DNA of 64,000 nucleotides from Taenia hydatigena (GCA_036345935.2 JADWOT020000004.1:20999155-21063154), one strand, 5' to 3'; counted from the stretch's first letter, positions 34,401 through 47,991 are shown. Notes: a model not told the origin generated them from the sequence alone. Numbers and translations: made by a program.

Positions 34401-36840
34401 CAATTTTGTATAACTACAAGACGCTTAAGAACCTTGTTCCACTTCATGGGAGAGAAAGGCGCTAGCCAGTGATTGCAAGAAACTCAGTGCCCTCAGCTCC
34501 CAAAATTAGCAGCTAAAGTGGGGCAGGCAACGTACTTGCATGCCCGAGAATTCAGTCGAACCGAAGAGGTACTTACTCCGGGGTTATAGGCACCTCAGCT
34601 GACGCTTTATGGCTCCTGTCAAATGCGATGAACACTTGCTGTGAATTTCACTGCACAAAGTGTTTGCTTGCGAGACAGTCAGCGCAGTCCTAAGCACTGT
34701 TGACTTGATGTCACTTCAGCCCCATCTTGTTAACTTTGGTTTCCCGTGTGATGCGTTGGGGTGCGAAAGGAATGGCGATATAATGGGAGGAATGAAGAGG
34801 GTACGGATAAGGATGTGGTGGTACCCCTGTCTTATAGCGAAGACCACACCCTATTCCTTCTACAGTAGGAAAGTAAACGTCACTGCTACCTCGAATCCTC
34901 TGCATGTTGCAAGCTTCTTATGATGCCTCAGCTGAGTAAATTTGAATGGCGTTCGATAGTTCTTTTGCCCGATCATTGAGAAGCCATATTCTACAACACT
35001 TATTATTTATTCAGGATTGCGATCTGAGCTTCGTGCAGGTTTGAGATGCGAAAGATGGTGGAATTGCCCCGCATGCCTCGTGCCTTAGTGCGATTGTTTT
35101 GCTTCGACATATGTCCTGCCGAAAGGAATGTAGAATAGGAAGTCAGAGTAACACCCTTAATATTGTCTTCGGATGACTACGAGCATCGGTCGTTACAGTA
35201 GAACTTTTTGTAAATGAAATGTGCAAACATACAGCGGTGAGATCGGCATTTATTTTTCCTCATTGTCTCTTCATAAGTTTACAAACGTCACCCAGCCTTC
35301 AATCGGTACCTGGGCAGCCTCGTTGTGGGATAAACCGCTCCCCTGTCTTGGTACACAGCGTGTGCTAGCTCCTGGAAAATGGAAATGTTTGGGTGCGTTT
35401 GGATTCACTGTTTCTGCGGAAACTTTGCTCTTTGTACAAGTTATTGCCAAGATAAGCGTTAGTCATCATGATTTCATTTGCTGAATGTCCACGAGATCGC
35501 CTATTGTGGGCTGCGAATGGGATTGCCACCACCAGAAACTTTATTGATGCATGGACACACGACCGTCTTTAATATGGTTGCATCTCTCAAATGTCTTGCG
35601 TGCTTGGTGTAGATGTAAGCAGGTTTAGGATTTGTCTTGTTGTTCACAATAAGCTTCATCACAAGCTGTTGAATTCACGCGCACAAAACCGCTCTGCTTG
35701 CCACCTTGATTTACGCTGTATGGCATGGAAATTGCCTATAATGCGTGTGCCATTCACTATTATTACTTGCTCGTCCTTGGGTGGCCTACACATTCAATGC
35801 AGGTCCGAATGCCTTCCTCCTTGCACTGGTGGATGGCGCACCTCTGGTGCTGGCTCCCCCTGTTTTGGCGTAGTAGGAGTGGAACGAGGAAGAGATGGAG
35901 GAGGAGGAGGAGGGGGGGGGGGCGGTTTGGGTGATTATGGGGATATAATGGTTACCAAGACAGCGCGTTTGGGACCCAAGCAAGTCGTCACGAGGAGGTT
36001 GATGCATCCAATCACAGGATCTATTATGGGCCTAAGGTTACCTGACTGAGTAAGACTGGTTAGTACACACATTGTTCTTTTACCATTGTAGAGGTTTCTG
36101 AGGTGATCGTCACGATGCATTGCATTAATTCATTCCAACCCTAGCAATGAGTCGAGTTAGTATTGTTGTCAGCGATTGCGTGCAAGACTTGGTATGACGT
36201 CTCTGCGAGAGAAGCCTCTCAAAAACTGGTATTTTCAAGTTGCTGTACGAAATTAGTTAAAAAAGGGAAATTCAAAATTTAGTGGAGGAGCAAAGACAAG
36301 TCAACCACGTAATTAGCAAAACGACACATTAAAGTTGAAAAAGTGGTTGGGATAGGCGGCAACAATGCAGAAACTAAAAAGCGACGACTTTCTGTTCGCA
36401 AATTATACGTTATTCCCAAACCCAAGGCAGTATCCATACCTATGTAACAACATGGCATGCAACGAACTGATTTAAAGCCAACTTTATCGCATTCTATAAA
36501 AAAAGAATAATCATGCGAAAAGTTATAAAATATTAATTAGAACTTTAGGGGAAAGGGGAAACAATGAAAGCAGAGGAGTATAGATTGTAAAGACAACTCA
36601 TGCAAGCGTGGATTGGAGTATCACTGCTGGCATGAGTGAGACGCCACCTAGAGGTGGCTCATTTTGTGTCTGCTGCCACAGGTCTGCTGGCTTGTTGGCA
36701 TTGCGTGCGCATGTGCCTTCATTCATGCTGCGCATTGCGGGCTACCGGTCGCGGTGTTGGCGGATGGACACTAATGAATCGATTGGTAGGTAGCGATGGA
36801 AGAAGACAAATGGATCGGTCGGTTGATAAGTGGACCGCTT
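34401..36840. other. No gene recognised
   Basis: ORFs up to 152 codons occur but show no domain; the 35591-36049 frame ends in a poly-Gly stretch caused by GGA repeats and an 11-G run (35912-35922). Confidence 0.5.
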
Positions 36841-37305
36841 GTCAGGCATTAAAGAGTAGGTGGGTGGGTAAGCGGAAAAGGTGGTTGGTGGTTGGCGGTT
36901 GGAAGGGTATGAATGCGAGTGCATTTGTTGGGGGGGGGGGGGAGAGGGGAGGGCATGTTTGGTGTGAGCGGTGTTGGCGTGGGAAGGCAGAAAAGGGTGG
37001 CGCGGACGCAAGGCAAATGGAGGGCAGAGATGGATGGTGGTGGAATAGAGGGGGAGGGGGAGGTGATTGCATTGGAGGGCGTAGCGTAGCGTAGCGTTGC
37101 GTTGGGTTGGGTTGGGCTGGGCTGGGCTGGGCTCCGAGGCGATGGATGGTCGGCTGGCTGGCTGATTGGCTGGGTGGGTGGGTGGGTGGTTGAGTGAGCG
37201 GAGGAGTGGAGGGAGGTAGTGAGATGAAGAAACAACAAGGGAGGGGGGGAATGAGTAGAGGGCAGGGGGAGACGGAGGAGGGGAGGTGAAAAGGCGAGAG
37301 TGAGT
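36841..37305 (+). repeat. G-rich low-complexity tract upstream of tRNA-Pro
   Basis: Strong G-over-C bias on the plus strand. It includes a 13-G run (36930-36942), stepped 5-mer repeats of GCGTA, GGGTT and GGGCT type (37081-37132) and GGCT/GGGT 4-mers (37141-37195). Several G clusters could form G-quadruplexes. A 194-codon minus-strand ORF across it is Pro/Ser-rich and compositional. Confidence 0.8.
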
Positions 37306-37377
37306 GGCCTGGTGGTCTAGGGGTATGATACTCGCTTAGGGTGCGAGTGGTCCCGGGTTCAAATCCCGGCCAGGCCC
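37306..37377 (+). tRNA. tRNA-Pro (AGG)
   Basis: 72 nt: acceptor GGCCTGG/CCAGGCC fully paired, D-arm GTCTAGGGGTATGAT, anticodon stem CTCGC/GCGAG around TTAGGGT, and T-arm CCGGGTTCAAATCCCGG. It decodes CCU and, after A34 modification, other CCN codons. All stems pair, so it is probably active. Confidence 0.96.
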
Positions 37378-40300
37378 CCGCGCGGTTGCTGTCCTGCCCT
37401 TGCCGCCCTTTTCCTAGGTCCACCACCGCTGGGTGGTCCAGCTCTGACGCCAGAGCAGTAGCGCTTTATTACTTCCAATGTGTTCGCTCTTACTCATCGG
37501 CTCTCGTTTGCATAGCCTTTGCTCTTCGTCCTGCTGGTGCGCCATTCCCTCCATTTCACCTTGCATGTGGACGCGTTTGTGTGGCGACTCCAAGCATGCG
37601 TGGAGCAGTGTCGCCCTCTGATTCCTTCTTTAGCAATGTTCGGTGAGGGAGGAACCTGAGCTGAAATAGAAGTGCTGGCAGGGCCATTGGGAGCTGGACA
37701 GTATGTGGTGTCATTTTCTCTTGGATACAGCGGCAATAAGTGCAAAATAGACAACCGAAGAATTGACTCTCGTGTGCATATGAGGAATAACCTGTTACAG
37801 TAAGTAACAGTCCGTCTAACATGGAACCGAGTACGCGAGAATCCCATGTGTCAACGAGGTGGACTGCTGTTAGCGCATCCTTCTTTCTTAACCAAAATAT
37901 AATGTGTACTTATGCTTGTTCTTGTACCACGGTTTATTTTAGTCCACCTAATTGCTTGTGGTAACTTATTCAAAGGAAGACTGGGAGCTTTGCTCTTCCA
38001 ACCTTTTACAATTCTGTCGACTTACAGCTTATGCCACCTAAGCTGTAAGCCTCCACGCTTCTTATCGCCATGTGGCGTCTTCAAAGGTAACTCGAGTCCA
38101 AGCTTAGCCAAAGATGGGCAGGCTTATCCAATTTATCTCCTGTTCGGACAGAGTAACTCATAAGGAATCCGATGAATTTAGCCTTGGTTAAAATGGATTC
38201 CTAGGCATCTGCTCATACCCTTTGAACGACTTTTCCGGGTTTAAGCTCATTAAACGGCTCACGTGTAGACCCCAACAGAAGTCAATCAGATAAAAACCAG
38301 CAAGGGCGCACTTTGTACATGATTGAGGGGCGTCCTTGAAGAAGGGCCTTAGGGATTCGTTGATGGACTCCGACTCTACTAACCGGTACAGCCACTAGCT
38401 TTAGCCATAAATAGCGCACAGAGCCGAATTCAGGCCTCAAGGTACATCTCACGAGGATGTCATGAGCAAAACCGGTCATCAAGCAAAAGGAATATGAATG
38501 CCTTCCACAGACTGACTCACATTTTCACCGTTTGTAACTTTGATGAGATCTTTCGCAAACTCGTGCAAACATTTGACCATCCTAGTCTACATTGCTCCAG
38601 GCGCACCATTTGCACAGCAAAGAAGAACCATTTTTCAGGTGATTCCGCTTCTCCATCCACTGTGTTCTGGGTGATGGGATGAGATGCAGAAGCAACCCAG
38701 ACAACACCATCAACCATGACTTACTGCTGGACCTCGAGTCACTGTCTGTTCTGCTGCACAGATGAGGAAGTGTCATATCCTTGTGTGAATGCTGCTGTCC
38801 CATTGCTTATTGCCAATACTGTGCCCCTACGTTGACTTTGCTATTCGATAAGGCTAGCAAACTCAATCGTTTAATCAAAGAATGCTCCCAACTTGGTGAG
38901 ATAGTGTTAAATACGGGGAACAGGCACAACCTCAAACGTATTGGTCAGAGCGGTGACTTGTCCCTCACGAAAGGTGTCCGATATCCAGTGGCAAGTGCTT
39001 CTTAAGCACGCGGGAGACGAAACGGTAACTTGGTTCCTACCTCTTTGCGTACGTTTAACTTTTGTTGCCTCAAAGTTAAGCGACTACAATCTCCTGGGCT
39101 GTCAGATTTAAGCTCTTTCCTTTTAAGCACCTCCAGTACACAATTAAATTCCAAAAAAGAGGCTCTTTTTCGCTGAGGAGATGCATGGTATAACAGTTCA
39201 CTATACTGTGTTCTATTTTGGTCCAAAGGACACTAAAGCGCAGGAATCCGATTTTGTCAGATGCCATGCGCTAACTGCTACGATTGGCTCAGAGGTTGGT
39301 GTGTCAATGCTTGTTGGTTGATTCGGCGTCAAGACCTTGTGCAAATATGCTTGAAGGATAAATAAAACTAAAGCGGTGCGATCTTCAACCGCTTACTCCT
39401 GTTTGCTAAAAGCGAAATGCCAAGAGTGATTTGACCTCCATCAACTAATGTAATCGGCAGGGAGCCATGGCTGAGCATTTACTACAAAGTCAAATGTCGC
39501 GCGTGTCAGTTCCTCTCCCTTTGACTCGAAGCGAAAAAAGTATTTTAAAAAGTTACACATACACACCGCCTTCATTTGCATGGCGGTGGTGAAGTTGTGT
39601 CGACACGGCCAACTGCATCAATTAGTCGGCTTTATCACTCGAGGTGAGGTGGTGATGTCCCAACCTCCCTGCAATGGCTAGCCGCTTATTCACACCCAAT
39701 AGATGCAGCTATCAGCCTGCGCTTTCTCCCACCACTATTCTTGCCCCTTCTGACGTGTAGCACTTTGTGTGAAACAAGAACAGGAAAGGAAAATGAAGTC
39801 GTACATTGAAACTCCTAGAGGATGAGTATGTGACCTGCAGCGCAGCAAAAGCTGGTGGATAATAATTCTCAAGCGACAAGGTTGGCTATTATCGACAATC
39901 TAGACACCTAAGGAAAGCTAGTTAAGCCACCAACATTTCTTGACGATGAGTGGCTTTGTTAACGTGAGAATAGACCATCATAAAACCACTTTTGACAGAT
40001 TTCACGCCCTCGACAGTATTTTTTGTCATCTCCAAGTTATAGGTTTTGACTCGGATTACAACATATCGAGAAATAAAATTAATGAAGTGCATTTTTATTA
40101 TTTTTGACACTTGAGTAGGAATTAAAACGGGTGGGATCATCAGTCTTAACAGTTTATTAGTTAAACAATACAAAGCTTGGGTAGACATAATGGATTATAC
40201 TGTCACTCAAGAAACATATACATTGAGAGCATAAATGCACAAAATGAATGACAACAACTCAAGAATTGTAATTAATTCTTACCTGAGCAATGTGCAAGAA

Positions 40301-40989
40301 TAAAGTGGAGGCGAAGCTAGGACTTTGTGTAGCCCAGCAATACAAGATTATTATTAGAAATCAAGCCATTAAAAACGGGCATATTAATGTTGAATTTGGC
40401 TATCACAGGTAATTAAATGGACTGTGATACAAAACAAATACAAAAAATTAAAATTTTCTTAAAAATGAAGGATTCGCCATCAGCATCCCATCCTATTGGC
40501 ATACATGGGGTCCTCGTATACTCGATTCCTTGTTAGACAGACTATTACTGTAGCACGTCAGTCCTCTCAGACACTCCGACTACGGGGAGACTAAAAATCC
40601 ACCAGAGTCGACCCTTCAAGTGCCCATTTTGCATTTATTGCAGCCTAGCCTACGGAACGCCAAGATTAAGTGCTATCCAACTTCCCATGATCCCGTCAGC
40701 TGTCATAATTCAGCTGAGGTTCATTCCTCACCAGCTGCTGAGAAATAAAGATTCACAGAGCAATGCTGATCTGCAAGTAAACGCGCTTGCCACATAGATG
40801 CGTCTGTGGGCGAGGTAAGGTGGAGGAAAGAGCACGCCACTGGGACAAAGCGCATTGAAAACTTGAACAAACAGGAATGCATTAAGGATGAGACGCGTTG
40901 GTGCATTGCTTGCAGTAACTCGTCAACACCAGCCAGTCCAGCGACAATAGAGGGGCATCAAACGAATAGCAACGTGTGAATGGAGAACG
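37378..40989. other. No gene recognised
   Basis: Short ORFs only. A 20-base TGTAGCACTTTGTGTG-like match to the LTR1 start near 39767 is too short to call. Confidence 0.45.
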
Positions 40990-41056
40990 GGCCTGACCGG
41001 GATTTGAACCTGGCACCGCTTGCACCCTAAGCATCATATCTCCAAACCACCAGGTC
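40990..41056 (-). pseudogene. tRNA-Pro (AGG) pseudogene
   Basis: Read on the minus strand it keeps GACCTGGTGG, a CTTAGGGTGC anticodon segment and the T-arm GGTTCAAATCCCGG of tRNA-Pro. The 5' half of the anticodon stem is shortened by about three bases and the D-loop is altered. It is a decayed relative of the tRNA at 37306. Confidence 0.85.
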
Positions 41057-41209
41057 GACCACCATAATTTTCTGTTAAAAATTCAAAAAATACATATCAT
41101 ATTGCATGAAATACCCTTCCCAACCGCACAGCAAAATGTTCCAAGGTCAATGTTTACCTCCAATTCGCAGTATTTATGTAGAATTATGGACGGTTGCCAA
41201 TGATTGACT

Positions 41210-42882
41210 ATGGTGAGGTTAGTTTGTTGTGGTAGTGATGTGCATTTTAGGCTGCTATTTTATCCTAAGTCCGGCACCTGGTTTAAGGGTGTTCAGATGA
41301 ATGTTATTTGAAGCGTCTGACTCGTTCTCAGAAACGAGGTGGATCGGTAGATGACACTTTACTTGTTTGCGATTAAGAGTGCGATTGCTGTTAGCTGTTT
41401 GCTTTTTTCAATGGACTCATGAAAAGTCAAAAGTTTTGCTTCACATTGGTTTGGCAAGCAGTTTTTGCAAAGATTAGTGTTTCAAGTAGCAGTTTGGGGC
41501 TGTATTAGCAGTGTTTTGCAAACGAAGCGATGGCCTCCGAATCGCCATCAGGTGGAATGTTATTGATGTCGATTTGTGTGCAATCCCACGCCTTGCTACA
41601 TGGCCTTGCGGACGACGACCCTGGTGACTCCGAGATTGTGCGAGAGGCTTGTGGCTGCTGAGGTCGGTCTGTTTCAGGTAACTGAAATAGCTTCATTGTT
41701 TAGATGCTGCGGTAGTTGCGTGTGGCTGGAATTATGGCATTTAAGTACTCCACTGCGGCAAACTTATTGCTCAGCGTCCATGCAGTTACTCGAAAGGAAT
41801 CGCAACCAGTGCTGTGTTGATGTGCTGCCATGAAGAAACCAAGACCAACAGTGTAGCGGCACGCTTTCCCTCCAGCCACACCACTTTGTTTCACGAACTA
41901 CTTTCTATTGAAGAGAATTGAGTGGTATGAGTAAACAACTTGAAATAATGGAGGCATCAGGGAGTGGTATTTTAATGTTGATTGATGGAAGTCCAAATTG
42001 GCAATTAAATATGATGTTTGTTGCAAGCATAGACTGCCATTCCATCAAAGGTCAAGGCATCTTCAACATTCCAGTCGGCTTTGGTGTCGGCAGTGGCGGT
42101 ATTGCATGCCTGACCCGAAAAGACAATAATCTTTGCCGAAGCGAATGCTTTTGCTAGCTAAACTATTCTCATAGAGAGAATTAACCTGGTTGTCATGCTC
42201 CCCACTTTCTGTGCATAGACTTGTATGAATAAACATTCAAGTAACCAGACCGATAAATAGCCTTTTCAAGTCCTAATTTACAGTAATTTAATAGAATTTT
42301 GCACTTTTAGGCACCTGAGGAGATTTGATTTTTTTCAAGTTCCATTATGTCACTCGAGCCAAACCTTTACTCCCTGGGCCCCTGATTGCACGATGTACCG
42401 TGCAGGGAGCAGCCAACTACCCCTATTAGTCACTGTTTCGCTAGGGTCAGTCTAGGGAGTCAATCAGTAGGCGCAACTGAATCCACTGAGTAAATTGTGC
42501 AGTTATCGGGTACCCACGCGCTCGTGTGCGACTCTGTTTCTGGATCTGTATGCTGATAAAGGAGATACCTGCATTGAAATCGAGTCTACAAGGATTTTGA
42601 AGAATCGCGCGTCCATGCGATCCCGTATGCAATTCTGTTTTGACCGTAGGCAAAGACATGAAGCATTTCGTTAGAGGAGTGATCAAATCGTACACGTCGT
42701 CCACGTGATTGGTGACTGGATCATCTCTTTATACAAGACTAATATTGGACAGCAATTCAGTCAAATTCTGCCAGTGTTGTACTGTGAGCGTAGGCAATAC
42801 TGTCTACGAAATTCGCTGCTTCTCGAGCAGAGTCATGGCTAGTGAATTTTAGTAATATCTTGGAAATAAACAGTGTTGCCGC
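41210..42882 (-). repeat. Dispersed repeat R2, copy 2 (inverted)
   Basis: 41210-41775 matches 33840-34400 inverted; 41751-42882 is the exact inverted partner of 1-1132. It holds the empty site for the LTR at 32981. Its outer end abuts an LTR1 copy. Confidence 0.8.
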
Positions 42883-43065
42883 AGCGCTTAGAGACTCCCT
42901 TGAAGGCAAAAGAGGGCAAATTACCAGGGTAGAATACATGTACATTCAATAGACAGAATGGATGGGGCTGCTGTCATGGCCCAGAGGCCAGCTCACGTGG
43001 TTAGGGTAATATAGCCACCTCTGTGACCGAGACGGAAACCAACTGCCTATTTTATTTTCGGTAAT
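42880..43065 (-). mobile_element. LTR1 copy, inverted
   Basis: Read on the minus strand it shows the GTTTCCGTCTCGGTCACAGAG start region, a GCCATGACAGCAGCC block, ATGTATTCTACCCTGG and a CTCTTTTGCCTTCAAGGGAG end. Both termini are degraded, so the boundaries are approximate. Confidence 0.75.
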
Positions 43066-46000
43066 TATGGGTAGTTATAAAGAGGAAGAAGAATTATCTG
43101 TGTTCTGAGGTCCTAGATGTTCTACTCCTGAAGCAACTCCGCATAGCTATCTGCCGGTATTTGTTGAAGTCAACACTTCAACAGAAAGCCTGTGGACAGT
43201 AGCTTCACCATCCTGAAGATAGCACTCTGTAGTATATTCGAATCTTCCTTATCTAGAGAGTCAGGTCCTAGACCAAGCTTTCGTCTCATCCTTGCACTGG
43301 CAGGAGATTATTAGGGAGGCAAGAACAGGATGGCCAATTTAATGAGGATGGACAAATGGCTAAAGTGGTGTTAATAGGCGACTTTCTCATAGTCGATTAG
43401 CTGAATGTTCTCAAGACTCAAATGATTCCGTGCAAAAATTGATACGGTTTGATGACGCGTGGTCAATCCATCTGAATCCTTGAATAACCAGAACTCGTCG
43501 TTTCGTTTTGATGAGGTTGGCAGCATGAATAGGCGAGCAGACGAACAGACCTGCATGTGGAGGTGTATAAATCTTTACAGCGGCTATTAAATCTAGACAA
43601 ACAGTATGAATATTTCGTATGCATTCTTTGAAAAGCCATCATCTGTCATGAAGGAAAGGCATTGATCTGCGCGCGTGCTGCGGCCATGGGGCTCCCACGA
43701 AGAGGTGGAAAATCATGAAGCACTACGCAAAGTCAGCCACTGACCACGAGAATCTAGAAGAGGAATTTCCACTCTTGTAGTAGTCTCATTCTTCATATCG
43801 CTGACATTCAAAAGCCGGCCAGTTGACCAATGCCTCAAAATTATTGACTGGATTCAAACGATTCCAGCTGTTTGAATACGGAGATGCTTACTGATCGGCA
43901 GGTAGGGTGCCAGTAAGCAGTGTGCCTTCCAGGTAATGAGGTTTGTGAATTCTGGCCTTGGAAGTAATTCAAATGTTCTCTCCACTCAAGCCTTCGTTTT
44001 TCCCATCCAACACAATGGACGAAATCGATTCTTTCCTCCTCGATATTACTTGTTTCAAGTACAAAATCAGCATATGTATGGGTATGTTTTTAGAAAAGGC
44101 AATATGGCCACTCAAGTGGCTGCAACCGAAACCGACAGTTAAGCAAACAATGCGTTCCAACGACGGCGATTGTCGAGGCAGGCAAGAGATGAGGAGGTGG
44201 AGGTGGGGAATACGATCAATGGTGAAGAAGGCTGGGGCAAGATGGCGGCGCATCATTCTTATTCATCCCTCACCCTTTCCACAACTACCATTCTCCATCC
44301 CTGCTCTGTCTTGTCCACCTTTATTGTCTGCTTAATTACTTGGCTCTTTGCATGTCTCTCTCGCTTGCTCGATCTCTATATGTCTGACTGCCTGACGCAT
44401 AGATGCTTAGGAATAGCTCTAGTATGCCTCCCAAAATTCAATTTCCCTGTACCTACGAGAGCAAGGGGTTGTTGTTTTGCAGCTTATTGGTTGATTTCCT
44501 AGAGGTGATAGTCCATGCGAGGCTAAGGCAACCGCAACAAGTAAGTTCATCAATGCCTAATGGGAGGCAAAATATGGACTACTGCTTATTCTCGGACTCA
44601 TTGCGTTTGAGGTTTACAGTTCAGGGTTGATGGGTAGCGCAAAATATACGCTTCTTACACATTCCAAGCATTGTCACTAATTATAGAGGCCATACTTTTC
44701 CTAAAATGACTTCATTTCTCTCAGAGGTCCTTGAAAAGCTTGTTGCGCAAATTGCGGAGCAGTTTGGGTTGTCTGTTAAAGTCAACCCCATCTTACTTGG
44801 CTGCCAATTGTGGTCGGTTGGTAGCCAAAAGACTAAGTTTCAAAATAATGTGCGACGACCAGCATGAAAAGTAGCAAGATGTCAGTGTCTCTATGATGGA
44901 AATCCAGATGGTGGCATGTAAAACATCCGAATGGAAAGCAAGCGCCATTTGTAATCTTCACGTTTTTTGCGTCCAGACGTTGGCTCTGATGTTCTCATTC
45001 TGCAAACGCATCCAATGCATGATGCTGAAAGTCTGTCTTATTACTGTTGCCTCACTGTAACGCATGCAAATCACTCGAATAATTCACTACGGAAAGTAAA
45101 ATGAAGCGAAAACTTTCACTGATGTTTGGAGGATGGGCCAGCTTTGGCAGCTTATCGAGAATGGACAGGTCTGGCTTCAATGCAATTAGATTCAATCCAT
45201 ATTCTATAATATAAGACGCATAATGAGAAGATTACACAATGAAGCTGCGCTATTAAAATGCCATTAATGAGCATTGAATTAGTTCCGATCAACATTGGAA
45301 AAATTCCAATCTTTCTGGACATTTGCCGCTTTGATGATACCGTATGTGAACTAGTCGCTTCGTTCATTGTGCTAGTGTTTGGAGGTTGGAGAAAGGTCGA
45401 CTCTAGCAGTAATTCACCCATGGATTTCGTCGGCGCGAACAAATGACCCTTATGTCAGAAATTGTGATTATGATTTCACACCTTCAACCGCATCATTACA
45501 ATGGCACTTGAAATTTTGTTTCTGGCACACCATCTTATGCCTGCTCTAGGCTTGTTTTATCTCCTTCATCAGTTCCTACCCTTTTCCTAGGACGAAGAAA
45601 CGTTTCTGAAGTCCGAGGGCCTGTGAGACTAAGTCTACGCGTGCATAATGGTTGAAGCATCACAAATCACGTTATAAATCCCATCTCTTCCCGATTTGCT
45701 TGTTTTTCTCGAGTAGGCGGTCACCTGTAGCCGGGAGACTGGGATTACCCATGCAAACATGAACCGATACATGAATTGTGGATTGCTGCTTTTGGCCTGG
45801 GAGATTGGCTGTGGAGTTCTTAGCAAGTCATTGTGGAGATATTGGTTCCGATTGAGTCATGTGTGTAAATCGTGGTGGGCCAATTGCGCATGCTCAATTT
45901 AGAGCAGAATACACTTTGTGCTACTTGCTTCAGCTAATTTGGTTCCTGCTCGCACACTATAATAAGAATGCGCTGGTGTGAAGTCCGTTGCCTTCAACGT

Positions 46001-47639
46001 CTTTTAGATGCCTAGTGTCGGAGCGTTTGCACAATTCATGCCCGGCTGTGAAGCTTCCCTCGCCGATTTTGGCCACCATGCTTCGCAGTCGCATGATTTG
46101 CGGCACAAACAGAAGTCACCCTTGTTAGGGTCTTATTGAAGTGCTTTAGCATTGTCACAAAATTGAGAGCACTCAAGTTCAATTTTAAGATCATTACGAG
46201 CTTGTTGTCAAATATGTCCTACTTGTATGAATTCCAACTGATTGCCCAAGATCCGTGGCACCATGGTTGTCTGTGTTTTCACCCTTGAAGACGTCATAGT
46301 TCATTGTGTCAAAGTAATGCTTTCGTGTAGGGATGTCGAGATTACCGTAAAATTCTGAATTAGAAAGAAAATGGGGTAGCATGTTGTGAATCTCGCAACG
46401 GGATACTTTGATCACAACCTGAGTCTAAGCACCAACTGGCAGTATCATCTTCCAAAACACCACTGTGATCGGCCAACGCATTTGGCTACGCGTAAGGATG
46501 ATGCCTGCTGTGACATTTGAGAAAGTAAAATGATAATATCGAGCAATCAAAGGCTTGCAAATGATTGCTATCCATCGTGCATGTTAGTAATGCTCGGCTT
46601 TTTGCATCAGTAGCAAAATAGCAATTGCATTGACATCATCAAGTCAGCATTTTGGTCGCTGTTTGGTTGCCGAATCGAACTGTGAGGTGAGTTTCACCCA
46701 TACAGGAATCAAGAAATGTACTATTTCTGTAGCATTTAGGACGTTGGTGCGCACTTCTGCTATGCATCGTTTATTTTAGCTGCAATGAGATATTTTGTCT
46801 TGTGCAAAACCTGGCTAGGTGGCCTGTGCGTGCCTTGAACGCGTGTGGCAATCTACGCTTCCGGTTGACAGCTATTTTATCGGACAGATAGAGACAGCGC
46901 TTGCTTGCCGTCATTAGTATGCGTTCGACATAAAGTTAGCAATTTAGGCTTGTCAAAAGTATCACGAATGAGAAGACATTTCTTAGTACGCGCAGATGTG
47001 TAAACAATTGGCGAGTTTGATCAACAAAGCGCATAGCTCACGCAAATGTATTTGCCCACTGTTTGCATCTGGTGGCAAAAGAGCAACTTTGTCTCATGTA
47101 CGAATAGGGGAATGCGTGTGCATTTGCTCAAAGCAAATAGTGTTCCACTTTAAAATGGGTTTGAATAGGACGCAGGGTAGGCGATGCACCTACGTTTCAA
47201 CAACGTATTACTGGAAGGCGTAAGTAAGGTGAGTCGAAATGAAAAGCTTGGCGCTTCTATTCGCGTAGAAATAAGTCTAATACGGGATATTTACTGTTGA
47301 TTCTGTGACATGATTATTTTATGGGAAACGGAAAAGCGTTTCAAGTGCATCCTTGATTGTTAGGCAGGAGGCACTGCCACTTCTATTTTACACAGGATTA
47401 AATGTTCAAAGAGAAGCCAGTGATAAGAAGTCCATCCCAAATCACGCCCTTATCGAAAAGGTCATCAAGGTATATTTATCTGGATTGAAAATTTTCCAAC
47501 CAATTTCATGCTGAAGAACACACTCTTCCTGCACCAGACAACACCTCGAGGTACTGTGTAGTGCCTAATCTACAGGAGGCAGGCGGCATTCAAAACGAAC
47601 CCACTAGACCAAAATGTGCCTTTACCGCTTGCAAAAGTA
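43066..47639. other. No gene recognised
   Basis: Short ORFs up to 125 codons without domains. No tRNA or LTR copy seen. Confidence 0.45.
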
Positions 47640-47909
47640 GGCCACTCAGGTACCCGAGTGGGTTAGTTGGGCTGCAGGGCGCATTGACAGAGCAGGAGCG
47701 GCGATCAGTGGAATGGCATTGTCAGGACAATGGTGAAGCTGTGAAGGGGAGTGGTTGGTGGAATGAGTGAAGTATGAGGGGCGGGCACAATGCAGTGTGG
47801 AGGGCATTGGCGATGTGCACGGTGTTGAGGTGAGCAGACGCACAATTGACGATGGGTGGCAAGAGGGGAGTCAGTGGAGCAAAAGAAGTATTTTGAGCGC
47901 CCCACGTGT

Positions 47910-47991
47910 GGTGCGGTGGCAGGGCGATTGAGGCGATGGACCGCTAACCCACTGGGGTCTCCCCGCGTGAGTTCGAATCTCACCTGCGTCG
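47910..47991 (+). pseudogene. tRNA-Ser (GCU) pseudogene
   Basis: 82 nt that align base for base with tRNA-Ser at 29538-29619 and keep the GCT anticodon and an identical 3' half from CCCCGCGTGAG onward. The acceptor 5' strand (GGTGCGG), D-loop (AGGGCGATTG) and anticodon stem (ATGGA opposite CCCAC) carry changes that break pairs and weaken the A box. Confidence 0.85.

Noticed and set aside
35591..36049. 152-codon ORF ending in poly-Gly
   Set aside because: The Gly run is a GGA/G homopolymer effect; the rest resembles no protein family.
36842..37426. 194-codon minus-strand ORF rich in Pro and Ser
   Set aside because: Product of the G-rich low-complexity tract; it overlaps tRNA-Pro.
39755..39785. 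TGTAGCACTTTGTGTG after TCTGACG, like the LTR1 start; a similar CTGACGTGTAGGC at 13640
   Set aside because: Only ~20 bases match and nothing else of the LTR follows.
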